From NCBI RefSeq assembly GCF_042678405.1, contig NZ_JBHTLI010000002.1, positions 345,271 through 409,270 of the forward strand: a stretch of 64,000 nt of DNA, given 5' to 3'. This document shows positions 6,979 through 16,096 of this stretch, one piece after another. The notes beneath the pieces were generated by a model. It worked only from the letters and a program-made list of their open reading frames with translations. It made no database searches and was not told the origin of the DNA. Made by a program: the position numbers and the translations under genes. Within the stretch, counting starts at the first letter, position 1. Each line of letters starts with the position of its first letter. Origin of the DNA: Salegentibacter_A chungangensis (lineage in GTDB: Bacteria > Bacteroidota > Bacteroidia > Flavobacteriales > Flavobacteriaceae).

Positions 6979-7983
6979 ATGAAAAAGATATTTATCATCT
7001 TTCTCACAGCAGGAATTTTAAGCTGTGGGGCCCATCAGAAAAATCCGGAGAATGCAGATCCTATGGATTATGCCAACAGCATAACTTCTTCCGAATTAAA
7101 GGACCACCTTTATATTTTTGCAAGTGACGAATTTGAAGGGCGCGATACAGGAGAACCGGGTCAGAAAAAGGCTGCGGAATATATCGTGAACGAATATCAG
7201 AAAACAGGTATTTCTCACCCTGAAGGAATGAGCAATTATTACCAGACCATTCCAAGTGAATATTTCAATGGCAAATTCAATGATACCGAGAATGTACTGG
7301 GCTTTATTGAAGGAAGCGAAAAACCTGAGGAAGTGCTTGTAATCTCCTCTCACTATGACCACGTTGGCGTAGATGATGAGGGAAATATTTTTAATGGTGC
7401 CGATGACGGCGGCTCAGGTCCCGTAGGGATCCTAGAGATCGCCGAAGCTTTCAAAAAAGCTGTGGAAGATGGTTATACTCCTAAACGCTCCATTCTTTTC
7501 CTTCACCTTACAGGAGAAGAAAAAGGACTGCTGGGATCTAAATATTATACCGAAAACCCGGTATTTCCTTTAGCAAATACCGTCGCCAACCTGAATATGG
7601 ATATGATCGGCAGGATAGACGAAGCTCACGCCGGGAACGATAATTATGTTTACCTGATAGGCAGCGACAAACTAAGTGCTGATCTTCACGAACTTAGCGA
7701 AGAAGTGAATGATACCTATATGAAAATGGATCTCGACTACACCTATAACGACCCTGATGATCCTAACCGTTTCTATTACCGAAGCGACCATTACAATTTT
7801 GCGAGAAATAACATCCCCGTAATCTTTTACTTTAACGGCGTGCACGATGATTATCACCGTCCGACAGATACTGTTGAAAAGATCAGTTATGAGGCGCTTG
7901 CAAAAAGGGCCAAGCTGGTATTCCTTACCGCCTGGGAGATCGTAAACCGTGAGGATAGAATTGTTGTGGACAAAACGCAATAA
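6979..7983 (+). CDS. M28-family zinc aminopeptidase, lipoprotein
   Basis: The 334-residue protein has a lipoprotein signal (ILSC, Cys16) and an M28 metallopeptidase domain. Metal and catalytic residues are visible: SSHYDHVG (His125/Asp127), GADDGGSG (Asp142), TGEEKG (catalytic Glu180, metal-binding Glu181), NMDMIG (Asp208) and a late HDDYHRPTDT His. M28 enzymes are di-zinc exopeptidases that take N-terminal residues from peptides. This one should act in the periplasm or at the outer membrane in peptide scavenging. The length fits the family and no key residue is missing. Confidence 0.92.
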   Translation: MKKIFIIFLTAGILSCGAHQKNPENADPMDYANSITSSELKDHLYIFASDEFEGRDTGEPGQKKAAEYIVNEYQKTGISHPEGMSNYYQTIPSEYFNGKFNDTENVLGFIEGSEKPEEVLVISSHYDHVGVDDEGNIFNGADDGGSGPVGILEIAEAFKKAVEDGYTPKRSILFLHLTGEEKGLLGSKYYTENPVFPLANTVANLNMDMIGRIDEAHAGNDNYVYLIGSDKLSADLHELSEEVNDTYMKMDLDYTYNDPDDPNRFYYRSDHYNFARNNIPVIFYFNGVHDDYHRPTDTVEKISYEALAKRAKLVFLTAWEIVNREDRIVVDKTQ

Positions 7984-8002
7984 TCATTCAGTCAGAAAAA
8001 AC

Positions 8003-8030
8003 AAAAAGCCTGGTGATCACCGGGCTTTTT
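8003..8030. terminator. Bidirectional terminator between the peptidase and pcm
   Basis: A nearly perfect palindrome (AAAAAGCC to GGCTTTTT, centre GATC, one G-U pair) with A-rich and T-rich flanks lies between two convergent genes and can stop both. Confidence 0.85.
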
Positions 8031-8052
8031 TAGTTTATAAGTATAGGTTCCC

Positions 8053-8694
8053 CTAATTTTTATCTTCAAGTAGAGGCACAAACCTGAACTGTCCGAATTC
8101 CTTTTTATCAAATTCTTTGGGTGACTTTCTTACAAAAAGGGTCATCGTCTGCACATCCTGTCCCACCGGGATCACCAGCCTTCCTCCTACTTTCAGCTGC
8201 CCCAAAAGATCTTTGGGTACCGAAGGTGCTCCGGCAGTCACAATGATCTTATCGAAAGGCGCATATTCCGGAAGGCCTTTATAACCATCACCAAAACTCA
8301 GGTATTTTGGCCTGTAGCCTATCTTGGCGAGAAAATTCTTTGTCTTTTTATACAGTTCGCGCTGGCGTTCGATACTGTAGACCTTTGCTCCCAGCTCACA
8401 GAGAACTGCGGTCTGGTATCCACTACCCGTCCCGATTTCCAGCACGGTCTCTCCCTTAGCTATCTCTAACAACTCACTTTGAAAAGCCACGGTATAGGGT
8501 TGCGAAATAGTCTGATCTGCAGCAATAGGAAATGCCTTATCCTGGTAGGCGTGATCTTCAAAGCTGCTGTCCATAAACAAATGCCGTGGAATCTTACCAA
8601 TGGCATCCAAAACCTTTCGGTCGGTGATCCCCTTTTTCATCACGGTCTTCACCAGCTGCTGTCTCTTCCCCTTATGTCTGTATGTATCCTTCAA
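8053..8694 (-). CDS. pcm: Protein-L-isoaspartate O-methyltransferase
   Basis: A 213-residue class I SAM-dependent methyltransferase. The PCMT signature is clear: QTISQPYTVA (residues 61-70), motif I VLEIGTGSGYQT (84-95) and DKIIVTAGAP for the substrate-side loop. It repairs isoaspartyl residues formed by ageing of Asp/Asn in proteins, in the cytoplasm. The start is TTG at 8694, supported by the MKDTYRHKGKRQQLV opening usual for the family and by a promoter just upstream. It is convergent with the M28 peptidase and divergent from the oxidoreductase at 8829. Confidence 0.95.
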   Translation of the reverse strand: MKDTYRHKGKRQQLVKTVMKKGITDRKVLDAIGKIPRHLFMDSSFEDHAYQDKAFPIAADQTISQPYTVAFQSELLEIAKGETVLEIGTGSGYQTAVLCELGAKVYSIERQRELYKKTKNFLAKIGYRPKYLSFGDGYKGLPEYAPFDKIIVTAGAPSVPKDLLGQLKVGGRLVIPVGQDVQTMTLFVRKSPKEFDKKEFGQFRFVPLLEDKN

Positions 8695-8718
8695 CTAGAT
8701 TGCAATTTTTTCAGGTCA

Positions 8719-8750
8719 TAAAAATAGGGAAAGATGGGTATTGCCCCCAA
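8719..8750 (-). promoter_or_regulatory. Promoter of pcm
   Basis: Minus-strand TTG (8748-8750), 21-nt spacer and TATTTTTA (8719-8726; last base differs from TAnnTTTG). It supports the TTG start at 8694 with a leader of about 20 nt. Confidence 0.55.
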
Positions 8751-8804
8751 GTAAAAGCGGCCGGATTATAACAGAAACTTATAAACTATTTACAATCAAA
8801 ATGC

Positions 8805-8812
8805 TATTTTTG
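8805..8812 (+). promoter_or_regulatory. -7 promoter box of the oxidoreductase gene
   Basis: TATTTTTG matches the -7 consensus exactly and ends 16 nt before the ATG at 8829, giving a very short leader. Confidence 0.6.
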
Positions 8813-8828
8813 TGAAAAATGCAAAAAT

Positions 8829-9794
8829 ATGCTCAAAGCAGGGGTACTGGGTGCAGGACACTTAGGAAAGATCCATTTAAAACTTTTACAGCAATCTGAA
8901 GAATATGAGCTCATAGGTTTCTATGATGCCAATGATGAAAACGCGGAAAAGGTCTCGAAGGAATTCGGGTATAAGAAATATTCGAATCTGGACGAGCTCA
9001 TTGAAGCCGCCGATGTGATAGATGTGGTAACCCCTACCCTTTCTCACTTTGAAGTTGCCAAAAAGGTGATCACCAAAGGCAAGCATCTCTTTATCGAAAA
9101 ACCTATCACCAGCACTTTTGAAGAAGCCGAAGAACTTATCGCTCTTGCCGAAAAGCACGAGGTAAAAGGCCAGGTTGGTCACGTAGAACGCTTTAACCCG
9201 GCTTTCAGGGCTGTGGTCTCCCGAATAGAAAACCCGATGTTCATCGAAGCCCACCGCCTTGCGGAATTCAATCCGCGGGGAACCGATGTGCCGGTTGTTC
9301 TGGACCTGATGATCCACGATATAGACGCGATACTAAGCGTGGTGAAATCTGATGTAAAAAGCATCAACGCCAGCGGCGTTTCAGTTATCAGTGAAACCCC
9401 CGACATTGCCAACGCCCGCATAGAATTCGAGAATGGCTGTGTGGCAAACCTTACCGCCAGCAGGATTTCGCTCAAGAATATGAGAAAATCGAGATTCTTC
9501 CAGCGGGATGCCTATATTTCGGTAGATTTTCTGGAGAAAAAATGCGAGGTGGTGAAGATGAAAGACGCACCAAAAGAACCGGATGATTTTGCGATGATCC
9601 TTCAGAATGCGGAAGGCGTCAAAAAGCAGATCTATTTTGACAATCCCGATGTGACCCTGAACAATGCGATCCTGGACGAACTTGAAACTTTCGCCCAAGC
9701 CATAAATAATGACACTACCCCGATAGTAACCCTTGAACAGGGAGCAAAGGCCCTGCAGGTTGCCAATCAGGTAATAGCAAATTTCAGCAACTAA
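8829..9794 (+). CDS. Gfo/Idh/MocA-family NAD(P)-dependent oxidoreductase
   Basis: The 321-residue protein has an N-terminal Rossmann domain (GVLGAGHLGKIH, GAGHLG at residues 8-13), the family EKP motif (IEKPIT, about residues 89-94) and a C-terminal substrate-binding domain with DLMIHDIDAIL, including the usual catalytic-region His-Asp. Members oxidise or reduce sugars, inositols or related alcohols. The substrate cannot be read from the sequence. It is followed 13 nt later by the 3-hydroxybutyryl-CoA dehydrogenase, probably in one transcript with genes up to about 12.7 kb. Confidence 0.9.
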   Translation: MLKAGVLGAGHLGKIHLKLLQQSEEYELIGFYDANDENAEKVSKEFGYKKYSNLDELIEAADVIDVVTPTLSHFEVAKKVITKGKHLFIEKPITSTFEEAEELIALAEKHEVKGQVGHVERFNPAFRAVVSRIENPMFIEAHRLAEFNPRGTDVPVVLDLMIHDIDAILSVVKSDVKSINASGVSVISETPDIANARIEFENGCVANLTASRISLKNMRKSRFFQRDAYISVDFLEKKCEVVKMKDAPKEPDDFAMILQNAEGVKKQIYFDNPDVTLNNAILDELETFAQAINNDTTPIVTLEQGAKALQVANQVIANFSN

Positions 9795-9807
9795 TCTAAA
9801 AACATAA

Positions 9808-10701
9808 ATGATGAAGAATATAGCAGTAATAGGAGCCGGAACTATGGGGAACGGAATCGCCCATACTTTCGCTCAGTTTGGTCATAAGGTTAACCTTATC
9901 GACATTTCAAAAGAAAGCCTTGAAAAAGGAATGGGAACCATCTCCAAGAACCTGGACAGGATGGTTGCCAAGGAGAAGATCTCTGAAGCCGACAAGGAAG
10001 CAACCCTGAACAATATTACTACGCATATCGACATCCCTTCAGGTGTAAAAGATGTTGATCTTGTGGTGGAAGCAGCTACCGAAAATGAAGACCTGAAGCT
10101 TAAGATCTTCAGGCAACTGGACGAGAACTGTTCAAAAGACACCATTCTTGCCTCCAATACCTCATCTATCAGCATCACCCAGATCGCTTCAGTGGTTTCA
10201 AACCCTGAGCGCGTTATCGGGATGCACTTTATGAACCCTGTGCCGGTAATGAAACTGGTAGAGATCATAAGAGGTTACAATACCAGTGATGCGATTACCA
10301 AAACCATTATGGAACTTTCCGAAGAACTGAACAAAGTTCCGGTGGAAGTGAACGATTACCCGGGCTTTGTAGCCAACCGTATCCTAATGCCAATGATCAA
10401 TGAGGCGATCGAAACCCTATATAACGGCGTGGCCGGAGTTTACGAAATAGACACCGTAATGAAACTGGGAATGGCTCATCCAATGGGACCACTTCAACTG
10501 GCAGATTTCATTGGTCTTGACGTTTGTCACTCCATCCTTGAAGTGATGTATGACGGCTTTAAGAATCCAAAATACGCCCCTTGCCCGTTACTTACCAATA
10601 TGGTGCGTGCAGGAAAAATGGGTGTGAAGTCGGGCGAAGGCTTTTATGATTATTCAGAAAGCAGAAAGGCCGAGAAAGTTTCAGAACAATTTAACTCATA
10701 A
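9808..10701 (+). CDS. hbd: 3-hydroxybutyryl-CoA dehydrogenase
   Basis: The 297-residue protein has an N-terminal NAD-binding domain (VIGAGTMGNGIAHTFAQFG), the catalytic-His segment GMHFMNPVPVM, and a C-terminal dimerisation domain with NDYPGFVANRI and DFIGLDVC. It matches single-domain Hbd/PaaH enzymes of about 285-300 residues. It interconverts (S)-3-hydroxybutyryl-CoA and acetoacetyl-CoA in fatty acid or aromatic degradation or butyrate metabolism. It sits between an oxidoreductase and a DUF1015 gene. The short-chain fatty acid transporter at 2.4 kb might feed the same pathway, which is inference only. Confidence 0.93.
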   Translation: MMKNIAVIGAGTMGNGIAHTFAQFGHKVNLIDISKESLEKGMGTISKNLDRMVAKEKISEADKEATLNNITTHIDIPSGVKDVDLVVEAATENEDLKLKIFRQLDENCSKDTILASNTSSISITQIASVVSNPERVIGMHFMNPVPVMKLVEIIRGYNTSDAITKTIMELSEELNKVPVEVNDYPGFVANRILMPMINEAIETLYNGVAGVYEIDTVMKLGMAHPMGPLQLADFIGLDVCHSILEVMYDGFKNPKYAPCPLLTNMVRAGKMGVKSGEGFYDYSESRKAEKVSEQFNS

Positions 10702-10760
10702 ATAGTATCCGGGCTTACGGAGCAGGTCTTCGATAGCCCGGTTTTATCAATTCCTTCAAT

Positions 10761-11996
10761 TTGGCAGAAATCCAAGCTTTTAAAGCGGTACGTCCCGAGC
10801 GGGCCAAAGCAGGTCTGGTGGCTTCGCGGTCTTATGAAGATTACAGCGAGGGAGAACTTACCGCGCAACTTGAGTACAACCCGTATTCGTTCTTACACAT
10901 TATCAACCCCGGTTATAAGTTTCAGCACAGGATAAAGGGCGAGCAGCGCTTCCAGATGGTAAAGAACCGCTACCTGGAGTTCAGGGAAGAGAACATCTTT
11001 ATCCAGGATGAAAAGCCCTGCTTTTATATCTACCGAATAGAGACCAGGGAGAATTCCTATTGCGGGATCATTGCCGCTGCCAGTGCCGAGGATTATGAAA
11101 AGAATGTCATTAAAAGGCACGAAGACACTATCGCGCACCGCGAGATCCTTTTTAAGGATTACCTGAAAGTGGTCGGGTTCAATACCGAACCGGTATTGCT
11201 CACCTACAAGGATAATTCGGTGATCAATAATCTGATGGCAGAGGTTCAGGGAGACCGGCCTGAATATGAATTTGCCACCTATAATAAAGAGACCCATAAG
11301 CTCTGGAAGATCGAAAACGCTAAAGTGATTGAACAGATAAAGGCAGAATTCGGTAAAATGGACTGCCTTTATATTGCCGACGGACATCACCGTTGTGCTT
11401 CCTCCTACTTACTCGCGGAAGAAAGCAAGAAAAATAACCCGGAGCATACCGGAAAGGAGCCCTATAACTTCTTTATGAGCTACCTGATCTCAGAAAGCAA
11501 CCTGAAGATCTACGAGTTCAGCCGGCTTATCACCGACCTCAACGGGCACAGCAAGGAGGAGTTCCTGATCCTGCTGGATGAATGGTTCAGGATAGAAAAT
11601 CGCGGGTATGATGCCTATACCCCATCAAAAAAGCATCATTTCAATATGTATCTTGACGGGGAATTCTATTCGCTGTATCTTAGAAAGACCAATTACGAGT
11701 TTACCGATTCTTTAAGTAAATTAGATCCTTACATTCTTTACCAGAAGATCCTGAAGCCCGTTTTAGGCATCGAAGACCTGAGAAATGACAAAAGGATCTC
11801 TTATGTTCACGGAAAGAATGACCTTATCGAGATCAAGACCAGGATCGACAAAGGAGAATTTGCGGTTGGCTTCGGAATGCTGCCATTAGGCATAGAGGAG
11901 ATCAAACAGATCGCTGAAGAAAATTTGACGATGCCCCCAAAAAGTACTTATATTGAACCTAAGCTGCGAAGCGGCCTTACGATATATGAATTTTAG
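10761..11996 (+). CDS. DUF1015 family protein
   Basis: A 411-residue DUF1015 protein. The TTG start at 10761 gives the family opening (AEIQAFKAVRPERAKAG), and no upstream ATG fits. Conserved features are the YNPYSFLHII segment, the IADGHHRCASSYLLAEE motif about residues 208-224, and the C-terminal FGMLPLGIEEIKQIAEENLTMPPKSTYIEPKLRSG block. DUF1015 proteins are cytoplasmic and often lie next to serA or serC, and HTTM- or kinase-like roles have been guessed. No biochemical function is secure. The neighbours here are not serine genes. Confidence 0.88.
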   Translation: MAEIQAFKAVRPERAKAGLVASRSYEDYSEGELTAQLEYNPYSFLHIINPGYKFQHRIKGEQRFQMVKNRYLEFREENIFIQDEKPCFYIYRIETRENSYCGIIAAASAEDYEKNVIKRHEDTIAHREILFKDYLKVVGFNTEPVLLTYKDNSVINNLMAEVQGDRPEYEFATYNKETHKLWKIENAKVIEQIKAEFGKMDCLYIADGHHRCASSYLLAEESKKNNPEHTGKEPYNFFMSYLISESNLKIYEFSRLITDLNGHSKEEFLILLDEWFRIENRGYDAYTPSKKHHFNMYLDGEFYSLYLRKTNYEFTDSLSKLDPYILYQKILKPVLGIEDLRNDKRISYVHGKNDLIEIKTRIDKGEFAVGFGMLPLGIEEIKQIAEENLTMPPKSTYIEPKLRSGLTIYEF

Positions 11997-12056
11997 AAAA
12001 TAATACAGAAGCTAAGGCGAACTGAGCAATTCATATAAATTCATAAAAGAAATATT

Positions 12057-12716
12057 ATGAACATTTCAGAGAATATAAAGAAATATAAAGCCGAATTACC
12101 TGAAGGCGTCAAACTGGTCGCTATTTCCAAGACCAAGCCCAAAAGCGACATTCTTGAGGCGTATGAAGCCGGCCAGCGCATTTTTGGAGAGAACAAGATC
12201 CAGGAGATGACCGATAAATGGGAGGACCTGCCCAAGGACATCGAATGGCATATGGTTGGCCATGTTCAGCGTAACAAGGTGAAATATATGGCTCCCTATG
12301 TTGGCCTGATTCATGCAGTGGACAGCCTGAAGTTATTAAAGGAAATAAATAAGCAAGCCAAAAAGAACGAAAGAAGCATCAAATGCCTGCTGCAAATCAA
12401 GATCGCAGAAGAGGATTCGAAGTTTGGAATTTCGGCCGATGAAGCCGAAGAGATCCTGAAATCTGAAGCTTATGCTAAAATGGAAAATACCGAGATCATC
12501 GGGCTGATGGGAATGGCCACTTTCACCGATGATGAAAAACAGGTGAAATCTGAATTCGATTATCTTAAAAAAGTGTTTGATGGTTTTGCTGAAAAATACC
12601 CGGCTATAAAAGAACTGTCGATGGGAATGAGCGGCGATTATAAGATCGCAGTAAAATCGGGCAGTACTATGGTCAGGATTGGCAGCAGTATTTTTGGGGA
12701 ACGTAATTATAATTAG
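12057..12716 (+). CDS. yggS: YggS/PLPBP-family pyridoxal phosphate homeostasis protein
   Basis: The 219-residue protein has a PLP-binding Lys25 in VAISKTKPK, the FGENKIQE motif, the HMVGHVQRNK motif and a C-terminal LSMGMSGDYKIAVKSGSTMVRIGSSIFGER block that binds the PLP phosphate. It is a single-domain alanine-racemase-like barrel without known enzyme activity that buffers PLP and affects amino- and keto-acid balance. The length is typical (about 220). It is followed 14 nt later by the exonuclease/GIY-YIG gene. Confidence 0.95.
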   Translation: MNISENIKKYKAELPEGVKLVAISKTKPKSDILEAYEAGQRIFGENKIQEMTDKWEDLPKDIEWHMVGHVQRNKVKYMAPYVGLIHAVDSLKLLKEINKQAKKNERSIKCLLQIKIAEEDSKFGISADEAEEILKSEAYAKMENTEIIGLMGMATFTDDEKQVKSEFDYLKKVFDGFAEKYPAIKELSMGMSGDYKIAVKSGSTMVRIGSSIFGERNYN

Positions 12717-12730
12717 AAGGAGAAGATTTT

Positions 12731-14104
12731 TTGTACGCAATAGTTGACATAGAAACCACGGGTGGCAAGTATAATGAAGAAGGAATAACCGAGATCGCCA
12801 TTTATAAGTATGACGGGCACAAGGTGGTAGACCAGTTTATAAGCCTGGTTAACCCCGAGCAGCCTATCCAGCCGTTTGTAGTTGGGCTTACGGGGATCAA
12901 TAACGAGATGCTTCGCAATGCCCCGAAATTCTACGAAGTCGCCAAACGCATTGTGGAGATCACCACAGATTGTGTGCTGGTGGCCCACAACGCAAAATTC
13001 GATTACAGGATCCTGAGAACGGAATTCAGGCGACTGGGCTTCGATTTTGAAAGGCGCTCCCTCTGCACGGTGGAGCTTTCGAAAAAACTGATTCCGGGCC
13101 AGCAATCCTACAGCCTTGGAAAACTTGTACGTGCCCTGGGGATTCCTCTTAGCGACAGGCACCGTGCCAGCGGAGATGCCCAGGCAACGGTAAAGCTTTT
13201 TAAAATGCTGATGGATAAAGATGTGGAAAAAGACATCTTAAAAGATATGGTTCGGGCAGAACCCAAAAAAAGCCTGGACACAAAACTGGTCTATATACTG
13301 GAAGAACTCCCCAGTATTACCGGGGTCTACTATCTGCACAACGAGAACAGTGATATCATCTATATCGGGAAAAGCAAGAATATCAAGAAAAGGGTGAACC
13401 AGCATTTCACCAACGATCACCCAAAGGCAAGGCAAATGCAAAAGGAAGTGGCTTCGGTTTCCTATGAAGCTACCGGGAATGAACTGATCGCCCTGCTGAA
13501 GGAAAACCAGGAAATTAAACAGAATAAGCCCAAATATAACCGTGCCTTAAAAAGAGATATTTTCAGCCACGCTTTATATCAGTTTACCGATGAAAAAGGC
13601 TATATCAATCTGAAGATAGGAAAAGCGCATCCGCGAAAGAAGAATATCACCACTTTCAATAATTTAAGGTCGGGAAAGAACATCCTGGCAAAATGGGTGG
13701 AAGATTACCAGCTTTGCGAGCGACTGGCGGGACTTGACGGCACTTCGGGAAGCTGCTTCAGCTATACTATTAAAAGCTGCCACGGGGCCTGTATAGAGAA
13801 GGAGTCGCCTGAAGAATATAATGAAAGAGTTCAGCAGCTCATCGACAGTCATTCTTATGACAACCAGCATATGCTGGTGATTGATCGCGGGAGAGAGATT
13901 GACGAGAAAAGTGCCCTGCTCATTGAAGAAGGAGAGTTTAAAGGAGTAGGTTATTTTAATTTAAATCACCAGATAAACCATATAGACATTATCCGCTCTA
14001 TTATCACCCCTATGGATAACAACCGGGATGCCCAGCATATTATCCAGTCTTATCTGAGAAAAAATAAAAAACTGAAAATAATCCAACTCTCTCTGAATGA
14101 ATAG
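12731..14104 (+). CDS. DEDDh exonuclease + GIY-YIG nuclease + UvrC-like Cys motif fusion
   Basis: A 457-residue protein with TTG start. Residues 1-165 form a DnaQ-like DEDDh 3'-5' exonuclease: DIETTG (Asp6, Glu8), VAHNAKFD (Asp91) and HRASGDA (His144, Asp149). Residues about 195-275 form a UvrC/Cho-type GIY-YIG domain: GVYYLHN, YIGKSKNIKKRV, NELIALLKENQEIKQNKPKYN. Residues 329-354 contain C-X12-C-X7-C-X3-C (Cys329, 342, 350, 354), close to the spacing of the four cysteines that bind an iron-sulfur cluster in UvrC. A DNA repair nuclease combining incision and end trimming is likely. Exonuclease/UvrC-N fusions are known in several phyla. It overlaps the next gene by 8 nt. Confidence 0.9.
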   Translation: MYAIVDIETTGGKYNEEGITEIAIYKYDGHKVVDQFISLVNPEQPIQPFVVGLTGINNEMLRNAPKFYEVAKRIVEITTDCVLVAHNAKFDYRILRTEFRRLGFDFERRSLCTVELSKKLIPGQQSYSLGKLVRALGIPLSDRHRASGDAQATVKLFKMLMDKDVEKDILKDMVRAEPKKSLDTKLVYILEELPSITGVYYLHNENSDIIYIGKSKNIKKRVNQHFTNDHPKARQMQKEVASVSYEATGNELIALLKENQEIKQNKPKYNRALKRDIFSHALYQFTDEKGYINLKIGKAHPRKKNITTFNNLRSGKNILAKWVEDYQLCERLAGLDGTSGSCFSYTIKSCHGACIEKESPEEYNERVQQLIDSHSYDNQHMLVIDRGREIDEKSALLIEEGEFKGVGYFNLNHQINHIDIIRSIITPMDNNRDAQHIIQSYLRKNKKLKIIQLSLNE

Positions 14105-16070
14105 ATTTTTACTATTTCTGGCTTTAAGCTTTACGGCCGGAACCATTGCCATCGCCCAGGAATATAATACTGAAAGTTCTGAAGTAACCAAAGCCGACCT
14201 TAGCCTTAACAGCTTTCCGCAGGATTCCACCGCCAATGCCTTTTATATTTACGAGGAAGGTTACAGCCAGTTTGAAGACGGCGGAGATTATAACCTTCTC
14301 ACCAATTATGTCGCCAAGATCAAGATCCTGAACAAGGATGGCTACGATCATTCTGTCATCAAAATAAGATTAGGCAAGAATGAAGACCGGAAAGAGAAGA
14401 TACACGATCTAAAAGCCTATACCTATCACCTGCAAAATGACCAGATCTACAGCCGGAGACTCGAACCCAGTAAGATCTATACTGAGGAAAATGAACACGC
14501 CGATTATGTGAGCTTCACTTTTCCCGATGTCAAGCCCAGTTCGGTATTGGTATATTCTTACCAAAAGGAGTCCCCTTTTTATTTTGACCTGGAGACCTGG
14601 TGGTTTCAGGAAGACATTCCGAAGCTGCACAGTGAATTCACCACAAAGCTGCCCACCAATTACAATTACAACATCAGGATCATCGGGAATCTCCCTTTGG
14701 ACAAGAACGAAAGTGAACTTATAGAAAAATGTTCCTTTAAATCTATCCTTGACGAGCCCGGGTATTGCGTGCTTTCTGAATATGAAATGAACGATATCCC
14801 GGCATTTATCGAGGAAGAGTATATGACCTCGAAATATAATTACATCTCCCGGCTCGATTTTGAATTAAAGGAGTATGCGAGACTGGACGGCTATGTACAG
14901 AAATTCACCAAGGCCTGGGAAGATGTAGATAAGGAGATAAAAGACGATAAGAGCATCGGTAAACAACTGAAGCGCACCAGCCAGGTGGATGATGTGCTCC
15001 CGGAAGCTATTAAGGCTAAACCCAACAACCTGGAAAAAGCCAGGGAGATCTACAGGTTTGTGCGCGACAACTATCAATGGAATGGAGATTATGCACTTTT
15101 CAGGGATATGAACCTTAAGGATGTTATAAGAGACAAAGCCGGAAACATTTCAGGCATCAACATCCTCTTACACAACCTATTAAAAGAGGAAGGCTTTGAT
15201 GTTCTGGCTGTTTTAGGTTCCACAAGGAATAACGGGTTTCTCACCAAACTGTACCCCATTTTAAGTGAATTTAATTACCTGATGGTGCAGTTAAAACAGG
15301 ATGACAAAGAATATCTTTTGGATGCCACCGATAAATTTCTGGATTTCGGTATTATCCCTTTCAAAGCGCTTAACCAGCACGCCCGCTTAATGGATTTCGA
15401 GAACGGAAGCAGCTGGATAACCCTAGAACCTTCTACCTACTCCAGTATCTCTTTTATAGACCAACTTACACTGAATCCCGACGGAACGGCCCAGGGCAAG
15501 TCAGACCAGGTCTATACCGGGTACCAGGCTGTTGATGCGAGAAAATTCCTGGAGAAGGAAAGGCATAACGGAAGCAATAGTGCTATCGCCATATCTGCCG
15601 ATTATACTAGTACCCTTTCCACCGCTTATGAAAATGAAGACGAGCCTTCAAAAAAATTCAGGGCGACCAAGGAACTGAAAAATACCTCCCAGAAGATAAA
15701 CGACCAGATCTACCTTAACCCCTTCAGTTATAAATTCATAGAAGACAACCCCTTTAAACTGGCAGAACGCAATTATCCTATAGATTTCGGCTATAAAAAA
15801 GTGTTTAACTACAGAGTGGAAATCGAAATCCCGGAAAATTACAGCATTGTGGAAATACCGAAGCAAAAGATCATCAGCTTACCCGAAAACGGCGGGAGAA
15901 TTCAGTTTTTAGCAGAACAAACCGCAGACAATAGGGTTAAGGTTCAGTTTAGGGTTGCCTTATTAAAGTCCTTATATATAGCCGGATTTTATCCTTACCT
16001 TAAAGAGTTTTATAACACCATTATCGATATTCAAAACCAATCGCTCTTGGTAATCAGAGAAAATAGTTAA
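14097..16070 (+). CDS. DUF3857 / transglutaminase-like exported protein
   Basis: The 657-residue protein has a signal peptide ending AIAQ (residue 21), a DUF3857 domain (about 60-220), a transglutaminase-like core (about 300-420) and a C-terminal beta-rich DUF2569/DUF3858-like part. In the core the segment that carries the catalytic Cys in active transglutaminases reads AGNISGINILLHNLL here, with no Cys, while the late LDATD Asp is kept. It is therefore probably a non-catalytic binding or scaffold version, as in many Bacteroidota relatives. It should be periplasmic. It overlaps the upstream nuclease gene by 8 nt, a linkage with no obvious functional reason. Confidence 0.85.
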   Translation: MNRFLLFLALSFTAGTIAIAQEYNTESSEVTKADLSLNSFPQDSTANAFYIYEEGYSQFEDGGDYNLLTNYVAKIKILNKDGYDHSVIKIRLGKNEDRKEKIHDLKAYTYHLQNDQIYSRRLEPSKIYTEENEHADYVSFTFPDVKPSSVLVYSYQKESPFYFDLETWWFQEDIPKLHSEFTTKLPTNYNYNIRIIGNLPLDKNESELIEKCSFKSILDEPGYCVLSEYEMNDIPAFIEEEYMTSKYNYISRLDFELKEYARLDGYVQKFTKAWEDVDKEIKDDKSIGKQLKRTSQVDDVLPEAIKAKPNNLEKAREIYRFVRDNYQWNGDYALFRDMNLKDVIRDKAGNISGINILLHNLLKEEGFDVLAVLGSTRNNGFLTKLYPILSEFNYLMVQLKQDDKEYLLDATDKFLDFGIIPFKALNQHARLMDFENGSSWITLEPSTYSSISFIDQLTLNPDGTAQGKSDQVYTGYQAVDARKFLEKERHNGSNSAIAISADYTSTLSTAYENEDEPSKKFRATKELKNTSQKINDQIYLNPFSYKFIEDNPFKLAERNYPIDFGYKKVFNYRVEIEIPENYSIVEIPKQKIISLPENGGRIQFLAEQTADNRVKVQFRVALLKSLYIAGFYPYLKEFYNTIIDIQNQSLLVIRENS

Positions 16071-16096
16071 ATTTGGGATATCCCTAATTCAGGCGC

